Below the pieces are notes generated by a model. That model saw only the letters and a list, made by a program, of their open reading frames with translations, made no database searches and had not been told where the DNA came from. Shown piece by piece: positions 6,128 through 14,919 of a DNA stretch of 19,910 nucleotides. The position numbers and the translations under genes are program-made. The stretch is taken from contig NZ_RIZI01000139.1 in NCBI RefSeq assembly GCF_003721225.1, positions 1 to 19,910 on the forward strand, written 5' to 3'. The DNA comes from Acidithiobacillus sulfuriphilus (GTDB taxonomy: Bacteria > Pseudomonadota > Gammaproteobacteria > Acidithiobacillales > Acidithiobacillaceae). Each line of letters opens with the position of its first letter. Position 1 is the stretch's first letter.

Positions 6128-6256
6128 CATTAATAGTCAATGAGTTACAAGATAATGTTGCGCCTCTTTTTTATGGTGTAATTGTTTTGATATTAGATGG
6201 CGGGAGGCCTTCCGGCATTGGTGGAACGAATGGGCCGCCAGACATTGTCGTAGATA

Positions 6257-6985
6257 TCAAGAATCCACCCGTCCGCTGCACAGGCGGTAACCGGTGCCCT
6301 GCTCGGTGCGGATATATTCCGGTGCGGCGGGGTCGTCCTCGAGTTTTTCCCGTAATCGTTTGACATAGATACGCACATAGTGGGCCTGCTCGCGGTTGTT
6401 GTCTCCCCAGATGGAAGAAAGAATCTTGCGATGGGAGAGGACGCTGCCCCGATGCTCGGCAAGGAGACATAAAAGCCGGTACTCGGTGGGGGTGAGGGCC
6501 ACCTCATCGCCATTTTTTTTGACGGTGTGGGCGCTGTCGTCTATTTCCAGACTTCCGACCCGCCAAATCTTTTCCGCTGGCTCCGCCGATCCGCGCCGCC
6601 GTAGGTGGGCGCGCAGGCGGGCCAAGAGCTCACCGATGGTGAAGGGCTTGGCCAAGTAGTCGTCGGCTCCGGCATCCAGGGCCTGAATTTTGTCGGCTTC
6701 GTTGTTACGGGCGGAAAGGACGATGATGAGAGGACCGTCAGCGTATCGAGCGCGTACACGGGTGATGAAGTCCTGGCCATTACCATCGGGCAGCCCCAAA
6801 TCCAGAAGAATCACCGCAAAGGGATCGCCACCATAGAGTCGGCGTTTTTCCATCTCCCGCCAGGCATCCCGTAGCGTACCCGTGTGCTGTGCCTGGTATT
6901 GGGGTTCGTGGCGCAGCGCCGTTTGAAGGAAGTTGCCGATTCCCTGGTCGTCCTCAATGATCAGAATTCCCACGGGGGATTCCAT
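6257..6985 (-). CDS. kdpE: KdpE response regulator of potassium uptake
   Basis: OmpR/PhoB-type regulator that, once phosphorylated by KdpD, activates the kdpFABC operon at low potassium or high osmolarity. The 242 residues comprise a receiver domain (about 6-120) with acidic pocket Glu11-Asp12-Asp13, phosphoacceptor Asp62 in ILLDLGLPDGNG, switch Ser91 and Lys113 in LAKPF. A winged-helix DNA-binding domain (about 138-237) follows, with LTPTEYRLLCLLAEHRG, the recognition helix region around VRIYVKRLREKL and the wing RTEQGTGYRL. It starts three bases after the kdpD stop, so the two are co-transcribed and coupled. Its probable operator is the triple repeat at 10090-10118. Confidence 0.96.
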   Translation of the reverse strand: MESPVGILIIEDDQGIGNFLQTALRHEPQYQAQHTGTLRDAWREMEKRRLYGGDPFAVILLDLGLPDGNGQDFITRVRARYADGPLIIVLSARNNEADKIQALDAGADDYLAKPFTIGELLARLRAHLRRRGSAEPAEKIWRVGSLEIDDSAHTVKKNGDEVALTPTEYRLLCLLAEHRGSVLSHRKILSSIWGDNNREQAHYVRIYVKRLREKLEDDPAAPEYIRTEQGTGYRLCSGRVDS

Positions 6986-6988
6986 TCC

Positions 6989-9733
6989 TCATTCATCCTT
7001 CGCCGGCGCCGGCGGCCCCTGTTCCAGCGGCAGGGTGAAGCAGAAAACGGCGCCGCGCACCATGACCCGGTTGCGGACCCAGATCTTGCCGCCATGCAAC
7101 TGAACAATGGCGGCGCAGATGGCTAGGCCGAGGCCGCTGCCGCTTTCACCGATGGGTGGTTTTACCTGGCTGAAACGGGTGAATATTTCTTCTTCCCGGC
7201 CCGGCGCGACACCATAGCCGTGATCGATGACGCAAATTTCGATTTCGCTCTCCGTGGCGCGGGCTTCGACTTCGATCATCGTTCCTGCCGGCGTATACTT
7301 GCAGGCATTTTCCATGAGATTGGCGAGGGTCTGCTCGATGAGCTGCGGATCGGCATGCAGGAGCGGAAGATCGCGCGGGATGCGTACTCGGAATTCGCGC
7401 TCATTGCAGAGATCTTTTATCTGGTCCCGCGCCGAGACCAGAAGATCATCCAGGGGTACCCAATCTTTCTTGAGTTCGAGCCGGCCCGATTGCAGGGCGG
7501 CCATATGCAGTATGCGGTCCACGGTGCTGGACATCTTTTCCGTCTGGCCGCGGATATTGTTGATGAGAGAGTCCCGCTCCTCCTTGGATAGATTGTCGGC
7601 ATTGCGCTGCAGGGTGGTGGCGGCACCCAGTACGGCGGCGAGGGGCGTGCGCAGGTCATGAGAGACGGCGCCGAGGAGGGCGTTTTGCAACTGCTCCACG
7701 CGCAGGCGGACATCCGCCTCACGGCGCTGGGTAAAGGATCGCGCCGATTCCAGCGCCACGCCGACGAGACGGGTTACGGTCTCCAAAAAACGCAGCCAAT
7801 CCGATGGCGCCCGGCGCAGATCCAGGTCGGTCACCATCATCACCCCCAGAGGCGTATCGCCGGCCAGCATGGGCATGAAAAGGGCGGGCAGATCGGGCAA
7901 GGTGTCCGTACTCATGCCGGCGTTTTTCTTATTGAGATAGCTCCAGTGGGCGGCGGCAAAAAGGTGGCGTTTGGAGGCGGGCAACTCCATATCTTCCGGG
8001 AAAAGATGCAGATGCTCTCCCACTGCGGCGTTGTCGGGGGGCAGCCAAAAGGCGGCGCCGATGCCCAAGGTGCGGTGGAGCTGCTCGATGCTGGTTCGGA
8101 GGATATCTTCTATTTTGCGCGCCCGGCTGAGGTCCTGGACCAATTGGTAGAGATTCCGCGCTCTTCGTTCACGAAGCCGGGCCATGATTTCTTGTTCACG
8201 AGAACGTGCCACCAGTTGGCTGATCAGGAGGGACAGGGAGAGGATGATGGTGAAGGATAGGAGGGAACCCAAGGTGGTGGGCAGGTTGCGGCTCAGTCCA
8301 AAGGAATAATAGGTGATTACCGCCACGGAGAGGGTGATGATGGCGGGCCAGCGGCCATAGAAAAGGGCCGTGCCAACGGCCCCCAGGAGATAGAGGACGA
8401 AGGTGCCGGCCAATCCCAAATGGTAACTCCCCATGAGCGCGGCCAATCCGCTCAGGGCGGCGCCCGTCGCGGCGCTGATGAGGTACTGAATATTGCGTTT
8501 GCGACGGCGCTCCGGGCTGTCCACCATGCCGAGGTATTGACGATTGAGGGAGCGCCTTTCCTCGCTGGGAGCCCCTTTACGCGGCAAGGGATGGATGACC
8601 ACATCCATCCTGCGTTCGCTGCTCAACAGCTTGGCCATGAGGGATCCCGGCCACCACCACAGGAATTTGCGCAATCCCTGCGACTGCCCGACGATGATTT
8701 GGGTGACATCCCGTAAATTGGCGTAGGCGAGGATCTCGTCGGCCACATTGACGCCAGTGAGCCGCGCCGTTTCCGCCCCCAGGATTCCCGCCAGATGAAG
8801 GTGGTTCCATACCCAAGCCTGGGCTTGGGGCCGATGCAGGAGGCCTTTGGGGGTATCCACATGGATGGCCAGCCATTCCACCCTTTGGGCCGTCGCCAGG
8901 TGATAGGTGGCGCGCACCAGATGCTCATCCTCCGGACGGCCGCTCACCGCCACCAGAATTCGGTCACGGCCGCCGGCGCGGCTTCCCTCTTCGGGGTTGC
9001 GGTTGCGGAAGTTGCGCAATTCCAGATCCACCCGATCGGCGGCCAAACGCAGGGCGAGTTGGCGCAGGGCGATGAGGTTGCCCTTGCGGAAGAAATTCGC
9101 CATGGCGCGTTGCCCGCCCTCGCCGAGATAGACCTTGCCCTCCTTGAGGCGCTGCAGGAGGTCCTCGTCGCTGATATCGACGAGGGTCAGTTCGTCGGCT
9201 TCCGCGATGATCCGGTCGGGCACGGTTTCCCGGACCTGAATGCCGGTGATCTGGCGGATGGTCTCGTTGACGCTTTCCAGGTGTTGGACATTGACGGTGG
9301 TGGCCACATGGATGCCGGCGTTGAGGAGCTCTTCCACATCCTGCCAGCGTTTTTTGTGGCGCAATCCCGGGGCGTTGCTGTGGGCCAATTCGTCCACGAG
9401 CAGCAGCGCGGGGCGGCGCTCCAGGGCGGCATCCAGGTCGAAATCTTCCAGAATGATATTGTTGTACGGGATCCGCCGCCGGGGCAGGATCGGGAGGGTA
9501 TCGGCCAAGGCCTGGGTTTCGCTGCGTTGGTGGGTTTCCACGATACCCACCACCACATCGGTCCCCTTGGCCATTTCCTGTTGGCCGTAACGGAGCATGG
9601 CATAGGTTTTTCCCACTCCCGGGGCGGAGCCGAAAAAGATCTTCAGACGGCCCCGCTCCTGGCTGCGCTCCTCCGCCTGCACTTGCGCCAGCAGCGCGTC
9701 GGGATTGGGACGTTCGTCTTCTTCTATGCCCAT
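6989..9733 (-). CDS. kdpD: KdpD sensor histidine kinase for potassium limitation
   Basis: Membrane histidine kinase that phosphorylates KdpE. Its 914 residues (E. coli 894) show the full architecture: an N-terminal KdpD domain with Walker A GSAPGVGKT (35-43) and LLLVDELAHSNAPG (110-123); a universal-stress-protein-like domain (about 257-375); four closely spaced membrane segments (about 415-508); a GAF-like region (about 530-665); and a kinase core. The core has phosphoacceptor His692 in SHDLRTPLAA, N-box Asn809 in LANLMENACKYTP, and glycine boxes DHGYGV (837-842) and GSGLGLAI (865-872). The start at 9733 has an upstream GCAGGAG. It is transcribed divergently from kdpFABC, whereas in E. coli kdpDE lies downstream in the same direction. 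Confidence 0.97.
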   Translation of the reverse strand: MGIEEDERPNPDALLAQVQAEERSQERGRLKIFFGSAPGVGKTYAMLRYGQQEMAKGTDVVVGIVETHQRSETQALADTLPILPRRRIPYNNIILEDFDLDAALERRPALLLVDELAHSNAPGLRHKKRWQDVEELLNAGIHVATTVNVQHLESVNETIRQITGIQVRETVPDRIIAEADELTLVDISDEDLLQRLKEGKVYLGEGGQRAMANFFRKGNLIALRQLALRLAADRVDLELRNFRNRNPEEGSRAGGRDRILVAVSGRPEDEHLVRATYHLATAQRVEWLAIHVDTPKGLLHRPQAQAWVWNHLHLAGILGAETARLTGVNVADEILAYANLRDVTQIIVGQSQGLRKFLWWWPGSLMAKLLSSERRMDVVIHPLPRKGAPSEERRSLNRQYLGMVDSPERRRKRNIQYLISAATGAALSGLAALMGSYHLGLAGTFVLYLLGAVGTALFYGRWPAIITLSVAVITYYSFGLSRNLPTTLGSLLSFTIILSLSLLISQLVARSREQEIMARLRERRARNLYQLVQDLSRARKIEDILRTSIEQLHRTLGIGAAFWLPPDNAAVGEHLHLFPEDMELPASKRHLFAAAHWSYLNKKNAGMSTDTLPDLPALFMPMLAGDTPLGVMMVTDLDLRRAPSDWLRFLETVTRLVGVALESARSFTQRREADVRLRVEQLQNALLGAVSHDLRTPLAAVLGAATTLQRNADNLSKEERDSLINNIRGQTEKMSSTVDRILHMAALQSGRLELKKDWVPLDDLLVSARDQIKDLCNEREFRVRIPRDLPLLHADPQLIEQTLANLMENACKYTPAGTMIEVEARATESEIEICVIDHGYGVAPGREEEIFTRFSQVKPPIGESGSGLGLAICAAIVQLHGGKIWVRNRVMVRGAVFCFTLPLEQGPPAPAKDE

Positions 9734-9785
9734 GCCCCGGCTCCTGCGGGTACCGCTCGCGGCTGGGGAATCCGCCGCTGGAGAG

Positions 9786-9914
9786 TCATATTTTCTGGTT
9801 CAGAAGGGAGAAATAACTGGGGAGGAGGTGACGTAACCTATCGCCCATAAGGGAAAGCAGCGGCAACCCCGATGTAAGGAGGCCGTGGATGCCGGACATG
9901 GTCAAGGCCGTCAT
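9786..9914 (-). CDS. Possible 42-aa small protein upstream of kdpD
   Basis: A 43-codon frame (including stop) on the kdpD strand, from ATG 9914 to TGA 9786, with AGGAGA eight bases before the start, better than many starts in this window. It ends 52 bases before kdpD. The predicted peptide is Leu-rich with few charges (MTALTMSGIHGLL at the start, SYFSLLNQKI at the end), so it could be a small membrane-associated peptide or a leader ORF. There is no homology evidence, and such a frame can arise by chance in GC-rich DNA. Confidence 0.35.
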   Translation of the reverse strand: MTALTMSGIHGLLTSGLPLLSLMGDRLRHLLPSYFSLLNQKI

Positions 9915-9978
9915 TGCTACTCTCTCCTCATCTGTTGCACGCTGATTCCTGGATAAGGTCGGACGCGCCCCATGGTCA

Positions 9979-10003
9979 CGGCGAGACGCCCCGTCTCGTG
10001 CCG
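9979..10003. other. Strong GC-rich hairpin in the kdpD-kdpF intergenic region
   Basis: CGAGACG (9982-9988) and CGTCTCG (9992-9998) form a perfect 7-bp stem with a three-base loop, extendable by CGG/CCG (9979-9981, 10001-10003) past a two-base bulge. No T run follows on either strand, so it is not a standard intrinsic terminator. On the minus-strand transcript it would lie in the leader of the 42-aa ORF and kdpD. It may insulate the divergent transcripts or stabilise the leader. Confidence 0.35.
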
Positions 10004-10089
10004 AGCGTAAGGGAGAATGATAGCCGAAGGTGGCGTGACAGCCAAGCGCCGGGGCCGGGTCCGCATCGGGTCCCGCTGCTTAACGGATA

Positions 10090-10118
10090 TTTTATGATTT
10101 TTTTATGGATTTTTTACG
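10090..10118 (+). promoter_or_regulatory. Candidate KdpE operator: three TTTAYG repeats at 11-bp spacing
   Basis: TTTTATG (10090-10096), TTTTATG (10101-10107) and TTTTACG (10112-10118) repeat exactly every 11 bases in a T-rich block within GC-rich DNA. The known E. coli KdpE site upstream of kdpF consists of two direct repeats, TTTATA and TTTACA, with the same 11-bp period, so this reads as a three-unit version. It lies about 80 bases before the first gene of the kdp operon and overlaps the proposed -35 region. Confidence 0.65.
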
Positions 10119-10139
10119 GCCTTGGGCATTACCTTAAAA
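10112..10139 (+). promoter_or_regulatory. Putative kdp operon promoter
   Basis: TTTTAC (10112-10117) and TTAAAA (10134-10139) with a 16-base spacer form a weak sigma-70 promoter. A poor -35 overlapped by the third KdpE-like repeat fits an activator-dependent promoter. Transcription would start near 10147, leaving a leader of about 50 bases before the GAGGGGGAAG ribosome site. Confidence 0.4.
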
Positions 10140-10194
10140 GCAGAGCAGGGAAGCGCGGCGCTTTCCCGGCATCCATTACGAGGGGGAAGCAGCA

Positions 10195-10284
10195 ATGGTC
10201 ATCGCCTATTTGCTCCTGCTGTTACTGCCTTTTTTCCTGGCGGCTGGTTTTGTGGAACTCCTGGATCGCATGAGGAAGTGGTAA
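10195..10284 (+). CDS. 29-aa hydrophobic peptide at the head of the kdp operon
   Basis: A 29-codon ORF with the strongest ribosome site of the operon (GAGGGGGAAG before ATG 10195). It consists of one membrane segment (VIAYLLLLLLPFFLAAGF) and a charged end (VELLDRMRKW). Its stop overlaps the kdpF start (TAATG), so translation is coupled. Short one-helix peptides ending in a similar charged motif precede kdpF in some other bacterial kdp operons as I recall, usually annotated hypothetical; I cannot confirm that here. It may be an additional small subunit or a translational lead-in for KdpF. Confidence 0.6.
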   Translation: MVIAYLLLLLLPFFLAAGFVELLDRMRKW

Positions 10285-10376
10285 TGACAATATTTACCTG
10301 GATCGGCCTGGGGCTGGCCGTGGGCCTGCTCGTATATCTCTTGTTCTTTCTCCTCAATCCGGAGCGTTTTCTATGA
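10284..10376 (+). CDS. kdpF: KdpF, small subunit of the K+-transporting P-type ATPase
   Basis: A 30-residue single-span peptide (MTIFTWIGLGLAVGLLVYLL...) ending in LLNPERFL, the same size and layout as E. coli KdpF (29 aa, ending LINAEAF). KdpF stabilises the KdpABC complex in the inner membrane. The ATG shares its A with the stop of the 29-aa ORF, and its TGA overlaps the kdpA start (ATGA), so all three are translationally coupled. Confidence 0.85.
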   Translation: MTIFTWIGLGLAVGLLVYLLFFLLNPERFL

Positions 10377-12136
10377 ATGCCGTGTTCCTTTTGACGGCGA
10401 TGGTCCTGTCGATCGCCGTCCTCCTGGCCTGGCCGCTGGGAGGCTATATGGCCCAGATCTTTTCCGGCAGTCCGAGCTGGGCATTCCGCATTCTGGCGCC
10501 TGTGGAGAACGGTTTTTATCGCCTCGCCGGGGTAGATCCCCGGACAGGGATGTCCTGGAAGCGCTATGCCCTGCTTTGGCTGCTGTTCAACATGATCGGC
10601 GGCGTTTTCCTCTTCCTGCTCCTCCTCCTGCAAAAAGATCTGCCCTTGAATCCCCAACATTTCTCGGATGTTCCGGCGCCTTCCGCCTTCAATACCGCAG
10701 CGAGCTTTATCAGTAATACCGATTGGCAGGACTATAGCGGGGAAAGCACCATGAGTTATCTCAGCCAGATGTTGGGCATGGCAGTACAGAGTTTCCTCTC
10801 CGCTGCCTCCGGCATTGCCCTCGCCGTTGCCATGATTCGCGGCTTCAGCCGTGCGGAGAAGGAAGACATCGGCAATGTCTGGGTGGATTTGACCCGCAGC
10901 ACCTTGTATCTGTTGATTCCTTTGTCCCTCCTTTGGGCCCTGTTCCTGGTGGAGCAGGGGGCCATTCAGAACTTTGCTGCCTACGTCCATGCGCATCTGA
11001 TTCAACCCTTCGGGGAAAATGGCAAGGCCGTCACGGAGCAGATCATCGCCATGGGACCGGTGGCCTCCCAAGAGGCCATCAAGCTCCTGGGCACCAACGG
11101 CGGCGGTTTTTTTGGCGCCAATTCCGCCCATCCCTTTGAGAATCCCACCGCCCTGACGGATTTCTTCCAGATGGTGGCCATATTTCTCATCCCCTTTGCC
11201 CTGGCCGTTTATTTCGGTCATGAGGTCAAAGACCGGCGCCAGGGCTGGGCCGTCCTCGCCGCGATGATTTTGCTCTTCACGCCCTTGGCTTTGTTGAGCG
11301 AAAAAGCGGACTTGGCTGGTAATCTCCAACTGGCGGCTCTTCACGTGGATCAGGCCCATAAGCCGGCCCTGGCGGGGGGCGGCAACATGGAGGGAGTGGA
11401 AGACCGTTTCGGAGCGGCGGGCAGCGCCCTCTTCGGCGCCATGGCCACCGCGACGTCCACGGGGGCGGCCAACTCCGCCTATGATTCCTTCATGCCCTTG
11501 TCGGGGATGGTGAATCTTTTCCTCATGCAACTGGGCGAAGTGACGCCCGGCGGCGTGGGGACGGGCTTGGCGTCCATGCTCGCCTTTGCGGTGATTGCCG
11601 TATTCCTGGGGGGCCTCATGATCGGCCGTACCCCGGAGTTCCTGGGCAAAAAGATCGAGTCTTACGAAATCAAGATGGCATCTTTCGCCATTCTCATCAT
11701 GCCCCTTCTGGTGCTCATCGGGACTGCCGTTGCCGTCAGTACGCCGGGCGGGCGGGAAGCGGTCTTGAATCCCGGCCCCCACGGCTTCTCGGAAATCTTC
11801 TACGCCCTCACCAGCGCCGCCAACAATAACGGCAGCGCCTTGGGCGGCCTGGATGCCAATACCACCTTTTACAATATCATCACCGGCCTGTGCATTCTGC
11901 TCAATCGCTACCTGGCCTACCTGCCCTTGCTGGCCATGGCCGGTTCCCTGGCCCGCAAAAAACGCATTTCCGCGGGCGCCGGGACGCTCCAGACGGCCAG
12001 CCCCCTCTTCATTGGCCTCCTCATCGGGGTAGTATTGCTGGTGGGGGCCTTGAATTTCATTCCCGCTCTGGCCCTTGGTCCCGTTGCCGAACAATTGGCG
12101 CCCCCGCCGCCCAGCGCCCCCATCCTTGCGCACTGA
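10373..12136 (+). CDS. kdpA: KdpA, potassium-binding and translocating subunit
   Basis: Channel-like subunit of the KdpFABC pump, related to SKT-type potassium transporters, which selects K+ at micromolar concentrations. The 587 residues (E. coli 557) contain about ten hydrophobic spans and the four filter-region signatures: SNTDWQDYSGES (114-125), TNGGGFFGANS (241-251), TSTGAANSAYDS (361-372) with GGVGTGL (393-399), and NNNGSALGG (484-492). It starts within the kdpF stop. The extra length is mainly a proline-rich end (PPPPSAPILAH) and slightly longer loops. KdpB begins 11 bases later. Confidence 0.97.
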   Translation: MNAVFLLTAMVLSIAVLLAWPLGGYMAQIFSGSPSWAFRILAPVENGFYRLAGVDPRTGMSWKRYALLWLLFNMIGGVFLFLLLLLQKDLPLNPQHFSDVPAPSAFNTAASFISNTDWQDYSGESTMSYLSQMLGMAVQSFLSAASGIALAVAMIRGFSRAEKEDIGNVWVDLTRSTLYLLIPLSLLWALFLVEQGAIQNFAAYVHAHLIQPFGENGKAVTEQIIAMGPVASQEAIKLLGTNGGGFFGANSAHPFENPTALTDFFQMVAIFLIPFALAVYFGHEVKDRRQGWAVLAAMILLFTPLALLSEKADLAGNLQLAALHVDQAHKPALAGGGNMEGVEDRFGAAGSALFGAMATATSTGAANSAYDSFMPLSGMVNLFLMQLGEVTPGGVGTGLASMLAFAVIAVFLGGLMIGRTPEFLGKKIESYEIKMASFAILIMPLLVLIGTAVAVSTPGGREAVLNPGPHGFSEIFYALTSAANNNGSALGGLDANTTFYNIITGLCILLNRYLAYLPLLAMAGSLARKKRISAGAGTLQTASPLFIGLLIGVVLLVGALNFIPALALGPVAEQLAPPPPSAPILAH

Positions 12137-12147
12137 GGTGAAGAAAA

Positions 12148-14214
12148 ATGACGAAGCATCATATACACCAAGCGACTTTTTCCTGGCGGCAGTTGGGGCG
12201 AGAGGCCCTCAAGGAAAGTGTATACAAACTGGATCCGCGCAAGCAAATCCGCAACCCGGTGATGTTTGTCGTGTATATCGGCGCCATTCTGGTCCTGGCC
12301 ATCGGCCTGGACGACCTCCTGAGAGCGCACTGGTCCATGGCGGGTTTCGCCTTGGCCATCGATTTCTGGCTGTGGTTGACGGTGTTTTTCGCCAATTTCT
12401 CCGAGGCCCTGGCGGAAGGCCAGGGCAAGGCGCAGGCGGCCAGTTTGCGCCAGGCGCGGCGGGAAGTGACCGCCAAGCGCCTCCGGGAAGCGCGCCGGGG
12501 TGCGCCTTGGGAGGAGGTGGCCGGCGCGACGTTACGGCCCGGTGATCTGGTCGTGGTGGAGGCAGGGGATGCCATCCCCGCCGACGGCGAGGCCATCCTG
12601 GGGGTGGCTTCGGTGGACGAAAGCGCCATCACCGGGGAAAGCGCCCCGGTGATCCGCGAGAGCGGCGGCGACCGCAGCGCCGTTACCGGGGGTACGCGCA
12701 TCCTTTCCGACTGGCTAGTGGTCAAGATCACCAGTGCGCCGGGCGAGACCTTCCTGGATCGCATGATCCGCATGGTGGAGAGCGCCGCCCGACGCAAGAC
12801 CCCCAACGAGATTGCCCTGGCCGTGCTCCTGGTACTGCTCACCATCGTTTTTCTGGTGGTGACGGTCACCATGTACCCTTTTTCCTGGTATAGCGTCCAT
12901 TACGCCCAGCACACCGGTCAGGTGATCAGTACCACCGTCCTGGTGGCCCTGTTGGTCTGCCTGATCCCCACCACCATCGGTGCCTTGCTCCCGGCCATCG
13001 GCATTGCCGGCATCATGCGTCTTTTGCAAGCCAATGTGGTGGCCAAGTCGGGACGGGCCATCGAGGCGGCGGGTGATGCCGATATCCTTTTCCTCGACAA
13101 GACGGGGACCATCACTTATGGCAACCGCCAGGCCGCCGCTTTTTATCCCGTTCCCGGCGTGATGGAGGAAGACCTGGCCGATGCCGCCCGGCTGTCTTCC
13201 CTTAGCGATGAGACACCGGAGGGCAAAAGTATTGTCGTGCTGGCGGAAAAGCGCTTCCCGGAGCATCGCGAGGCCCTGAGCGGGAATGCCCGGTGGGTGC
13301 CTTTCACGGCGGAAACCCGCATGAGCGGGGTAGATGAAAAGGGCACATCCTGGCGCAAGGGCGCGCCGGATGCCATCAAGGCCTGGGTCAAGGAAAAGGG
13401 CGGTGATTGGCCCGAGACGGTGGGCGGGGATCTGGAGCACATTGCCGGCTCCGGGGCCACGCCCCTGGTCGTGGCGCTGGACGGCTGCGTCCTCGGCGTG
13501 GTGGAACTCAAGGACATCGTCAAGAGCGGCATCAAGAAACGCTTCGGCGAGTTGCGCAAGATGGGTATCCGCACGGTGATGGTCACCGGCGACAACCCCC
13601 TCACCGCCGCCGCCATCGCCGCCGAGGCGGGGGTGGACGATTTCCTCGCCGAGGCCAAACCGGAAGCCAAGCTCGCCCGCATCCGCGATTACCACGACGA
13701 GGGCCACATGGTGGCTATGACCGGAGACGGAACCAATGATGCCCCCGCCCTGGCCCAGGCTGATGTGGCCGTGTGCATGGCCAGCGGTACCCAGGCAGCG
13801 CGGGAGGCCGCCAACATGGTGGATCTGGATTCGGACCCTACCAAGTTGTTGGAGATCGTACGTATCGGTAAACAACTCCTCATGACCCGCGGTTCCCTCA
13901 CCACCTTCAGTATTGCCAATGATGTGGCCAAATATTTCGCCATCATCCCGGCGGCCTTCGTGAGCACCTATCCGCAGCTCCAGGCCCTCAACATCATGCA
14001 GCTCAGCTCTCCGGAGCATGCCATTCTGGCAGCGGTGATCTTCAATGCCTTGGTGATTCCTTTCCTTATCCCCCTGGCCTTGAAGGGGGTGAAATATCGG
14101 GCCGTCGCCGCCCAGGCCCTTCTGCGGCGTAACCTTTTCATCTATGGCCTGGGTGGGATTATTGCTCCCTTCATCGGCATCAAGCTCATCGACCTCATTT
14201 TGGCCTGGTTGTAA
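12148..14214 (+). CDS. kdpB: KdpB, catalytic P-type ATPase subunit
   Basis: ATP-hydrolysing subunit that drives K+ uptake through KdpA. The 688 residues (E. coli 682) carry all P-type landmarks: actuator motif TGES (162-165), whose serine corresponds to the inhibitory phosphorylation site Ser162 of E. coli, the membrane motif LIPTTIG (272-278), phosphorylated Asp317 in [11 protein letters not shown], and the hinge [13 protein letters not shown] (524-536). The start ATG 12148 follows GAGGTGAAGAAAA. A very long open frame antisense to this gene is a GC-composition shadow. Confidence 0.98.
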   Translation: MTKHHIHQATFSWRQLGREALKESVYKLDPRKQIRNPVMFVVYIGAILVLAIGLDDLLRAHWSMAGFALAIDFWLWLTVFFANFSEALAEGQGKAQAASLRQARREVTAKRLREARRGAPWEEVAGATLRPGDLVVVEAGDAIPADGEAILGVASVDESAITGESAPVIRESGGDRSAVTGGTRILSDWLVVKITSAPGETFLDRMIRMVESAARRKTPNEIALAVLLVLLTIVFLVVTVTMYPFSWYSVHYAQHTGQVISTTVLVALLVCLIPTTIGALLPAIGIAGIMRLLQANVVAKSGRAIEAAGDADILFLDKTGTITYGNRQAAAFYPVPGVMEEDLADAARLSSLSDETPEGKSIVVLAEKRFPEHREALSGNARWVPFTAETRMSGVDEKGTSWRKGAPDAIKAWVKEKGGDWPETVGGDLEHIAGSGATPLVVALDGCVLGVVELKDIVKSGIKKRFGELRKMGIRTVMVTGDNPLTAAAIAAEAGVDDFLAEAKPEAKLARIRDYHDEGHMVAMTGDGTNDAPALAQADVAVCMASGTQAAREAANMVDLDSDPTKLLEIVRIGKQLLMTRGSLTTFSIANDVAKYFAIIPAAFVSTYPQLQALNIMQLSSPEHAILAAVIFNALVIPFLIPLALKGVKYRAVAAQALLRRNLFIYGLGGIIAPFIGIKLIDLILAWL

Positions 14215-14226
14215 GGAGGATTGCCC

Positions 14227-14832
14227 ATGCTTCGTTCTCTGCGTGCTGGTTTGGTCATTTTCCTGCTTCTCGTGGTCAGTACCGGCCTGGTGTATCCTTT
14301 GGTCGTTACCGGCCTTGCGCAATTGTTCTTTCCCCATCAGGCCAATGGTTCCCTCATACGGCAGGATGGTAGGGTGGTCGGCTCCGGTCTGATCGGACAG
14401 TATTTTGATAAACCATGGTATTTTTGGGCTAGGCCCTCGGCAACATCGCCGGTGCCCTATGATGCGGAAAACTCCGGCGCCTCCAATCTAGGTCCCAACA
14501 ACCCGGAACTGATAAAGCATGTCCGGGAGCGTATCCAGGTCTTGCAAAAGGCCGACCCTCAGGCAAAGGGTCCTATTCCCGTCGATCTGGTCACTTCCTC
14601 CGGGAGCGGCCTGGATCCCGATATCAGTGTGGCCGCGGCCCTTTATCAAGTGCCGCGGGTGGCGCATGCCGGTGGGATCAGCGAAACTACCATGCGGCAA
14701 TTGGTACGCGATAATACCACGGGACCTTTTCTGGGGCTTATCGGTGAACCCACCGTCAATGTACTCAAGCTCAATCTGGCGCTCCATGACCGTTATGTGG
14801 CCGATAAAACCCATGGGGCAGCCGGCAAATAA
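14227..14832 (+). CDS. kdpC: KdpC, potassium-transporting ATPase accessory subunit
   Basis: Single-span periplasmic subunit that stabilises the Kdp complex and raises ATP affinity. The 201 residues have an N-terminal membrane helix (about 8-28, LVIFLLLVVSTGLVYPLVVTG) followed by family signatures: GSGLIGQYF, YFWARPSAT, NLGPNNPEL, VTSSGSGLDPDIS and LNLALHD near the end. I start at ATG 14227 because AGGAGG lies seven bases upstream; an in-frame TTG at 14221 is too close to it. Last gene of the operon; the short inverted repeat CCGGC/GCCGG around its stop lacks a T run. Confidence 0.96.
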   Translation: MLRSLRAGLVIFLLLVVSTGLVYPLVVTGLAQLFFPHQANGSLIRQDGRVVGSGLIGQYFDKPWYFWARPSATSPVPYDAENSGASNLGPNNPELIKHVRERIQVLQKADPQAKGPIPVDLVTSSGSGLDPDISVAAALYQVPRVAHAGGISETTMRQLVRDNTTGPFLGLIGEPTVNVLKLNLALHDRYVADKTHGAAGK

Positions 14833-14919
14833 GCCGGGAAGGGGTCTCCGTGAATCTTGATTCGGCAACTGCCGGACCTAGGCTGGCTAATGAATCACCG
14901 CCAGGGATCCAGGGATTTT

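Noticed and set aside
5627..6130. 167-codon minus-strand frame covering the tRNA-Leu gene
   Set aside because: Its start is antisense tRNA sequence (the familiar PDSNRHG artefact) and the rest shows no family features.
6128..6256. Gene or terminator between tRNA-Leu and kdpE
   Set aside because: Contains a TGGCGG/CCGCCA inverted repeat with a 30-base loop but no T run and no credible ORF.
8795..9850. 351-codon plus-strand frame antisense to kdpD
   Set aside because: Overlaps the well-supported KdpD N-terminal domain; composition typical of an antisense shadow.
10199..12133. 644-codon open frame antisense to kdpA
   Set aside because: Exactly mirrors kdpA, is low-complexity (His/Gly/Gln-rich) and has no recognisable motif; a product of GC-rich codon third positions.
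12715..14337. 540-codon open frame antisense to kdpB/kdpC
   Set aside because: Shadow of the clear KdpB sequence, with biased His/Gly composition and no ribosome site.
14833..14919. Intrinsic terminator after kdpC
   Set aside because: CTGGC/GCCAG and a T6 run at 14915-14921 are present but the stem is short, the loop long and the T run not adjacent; not convincing.
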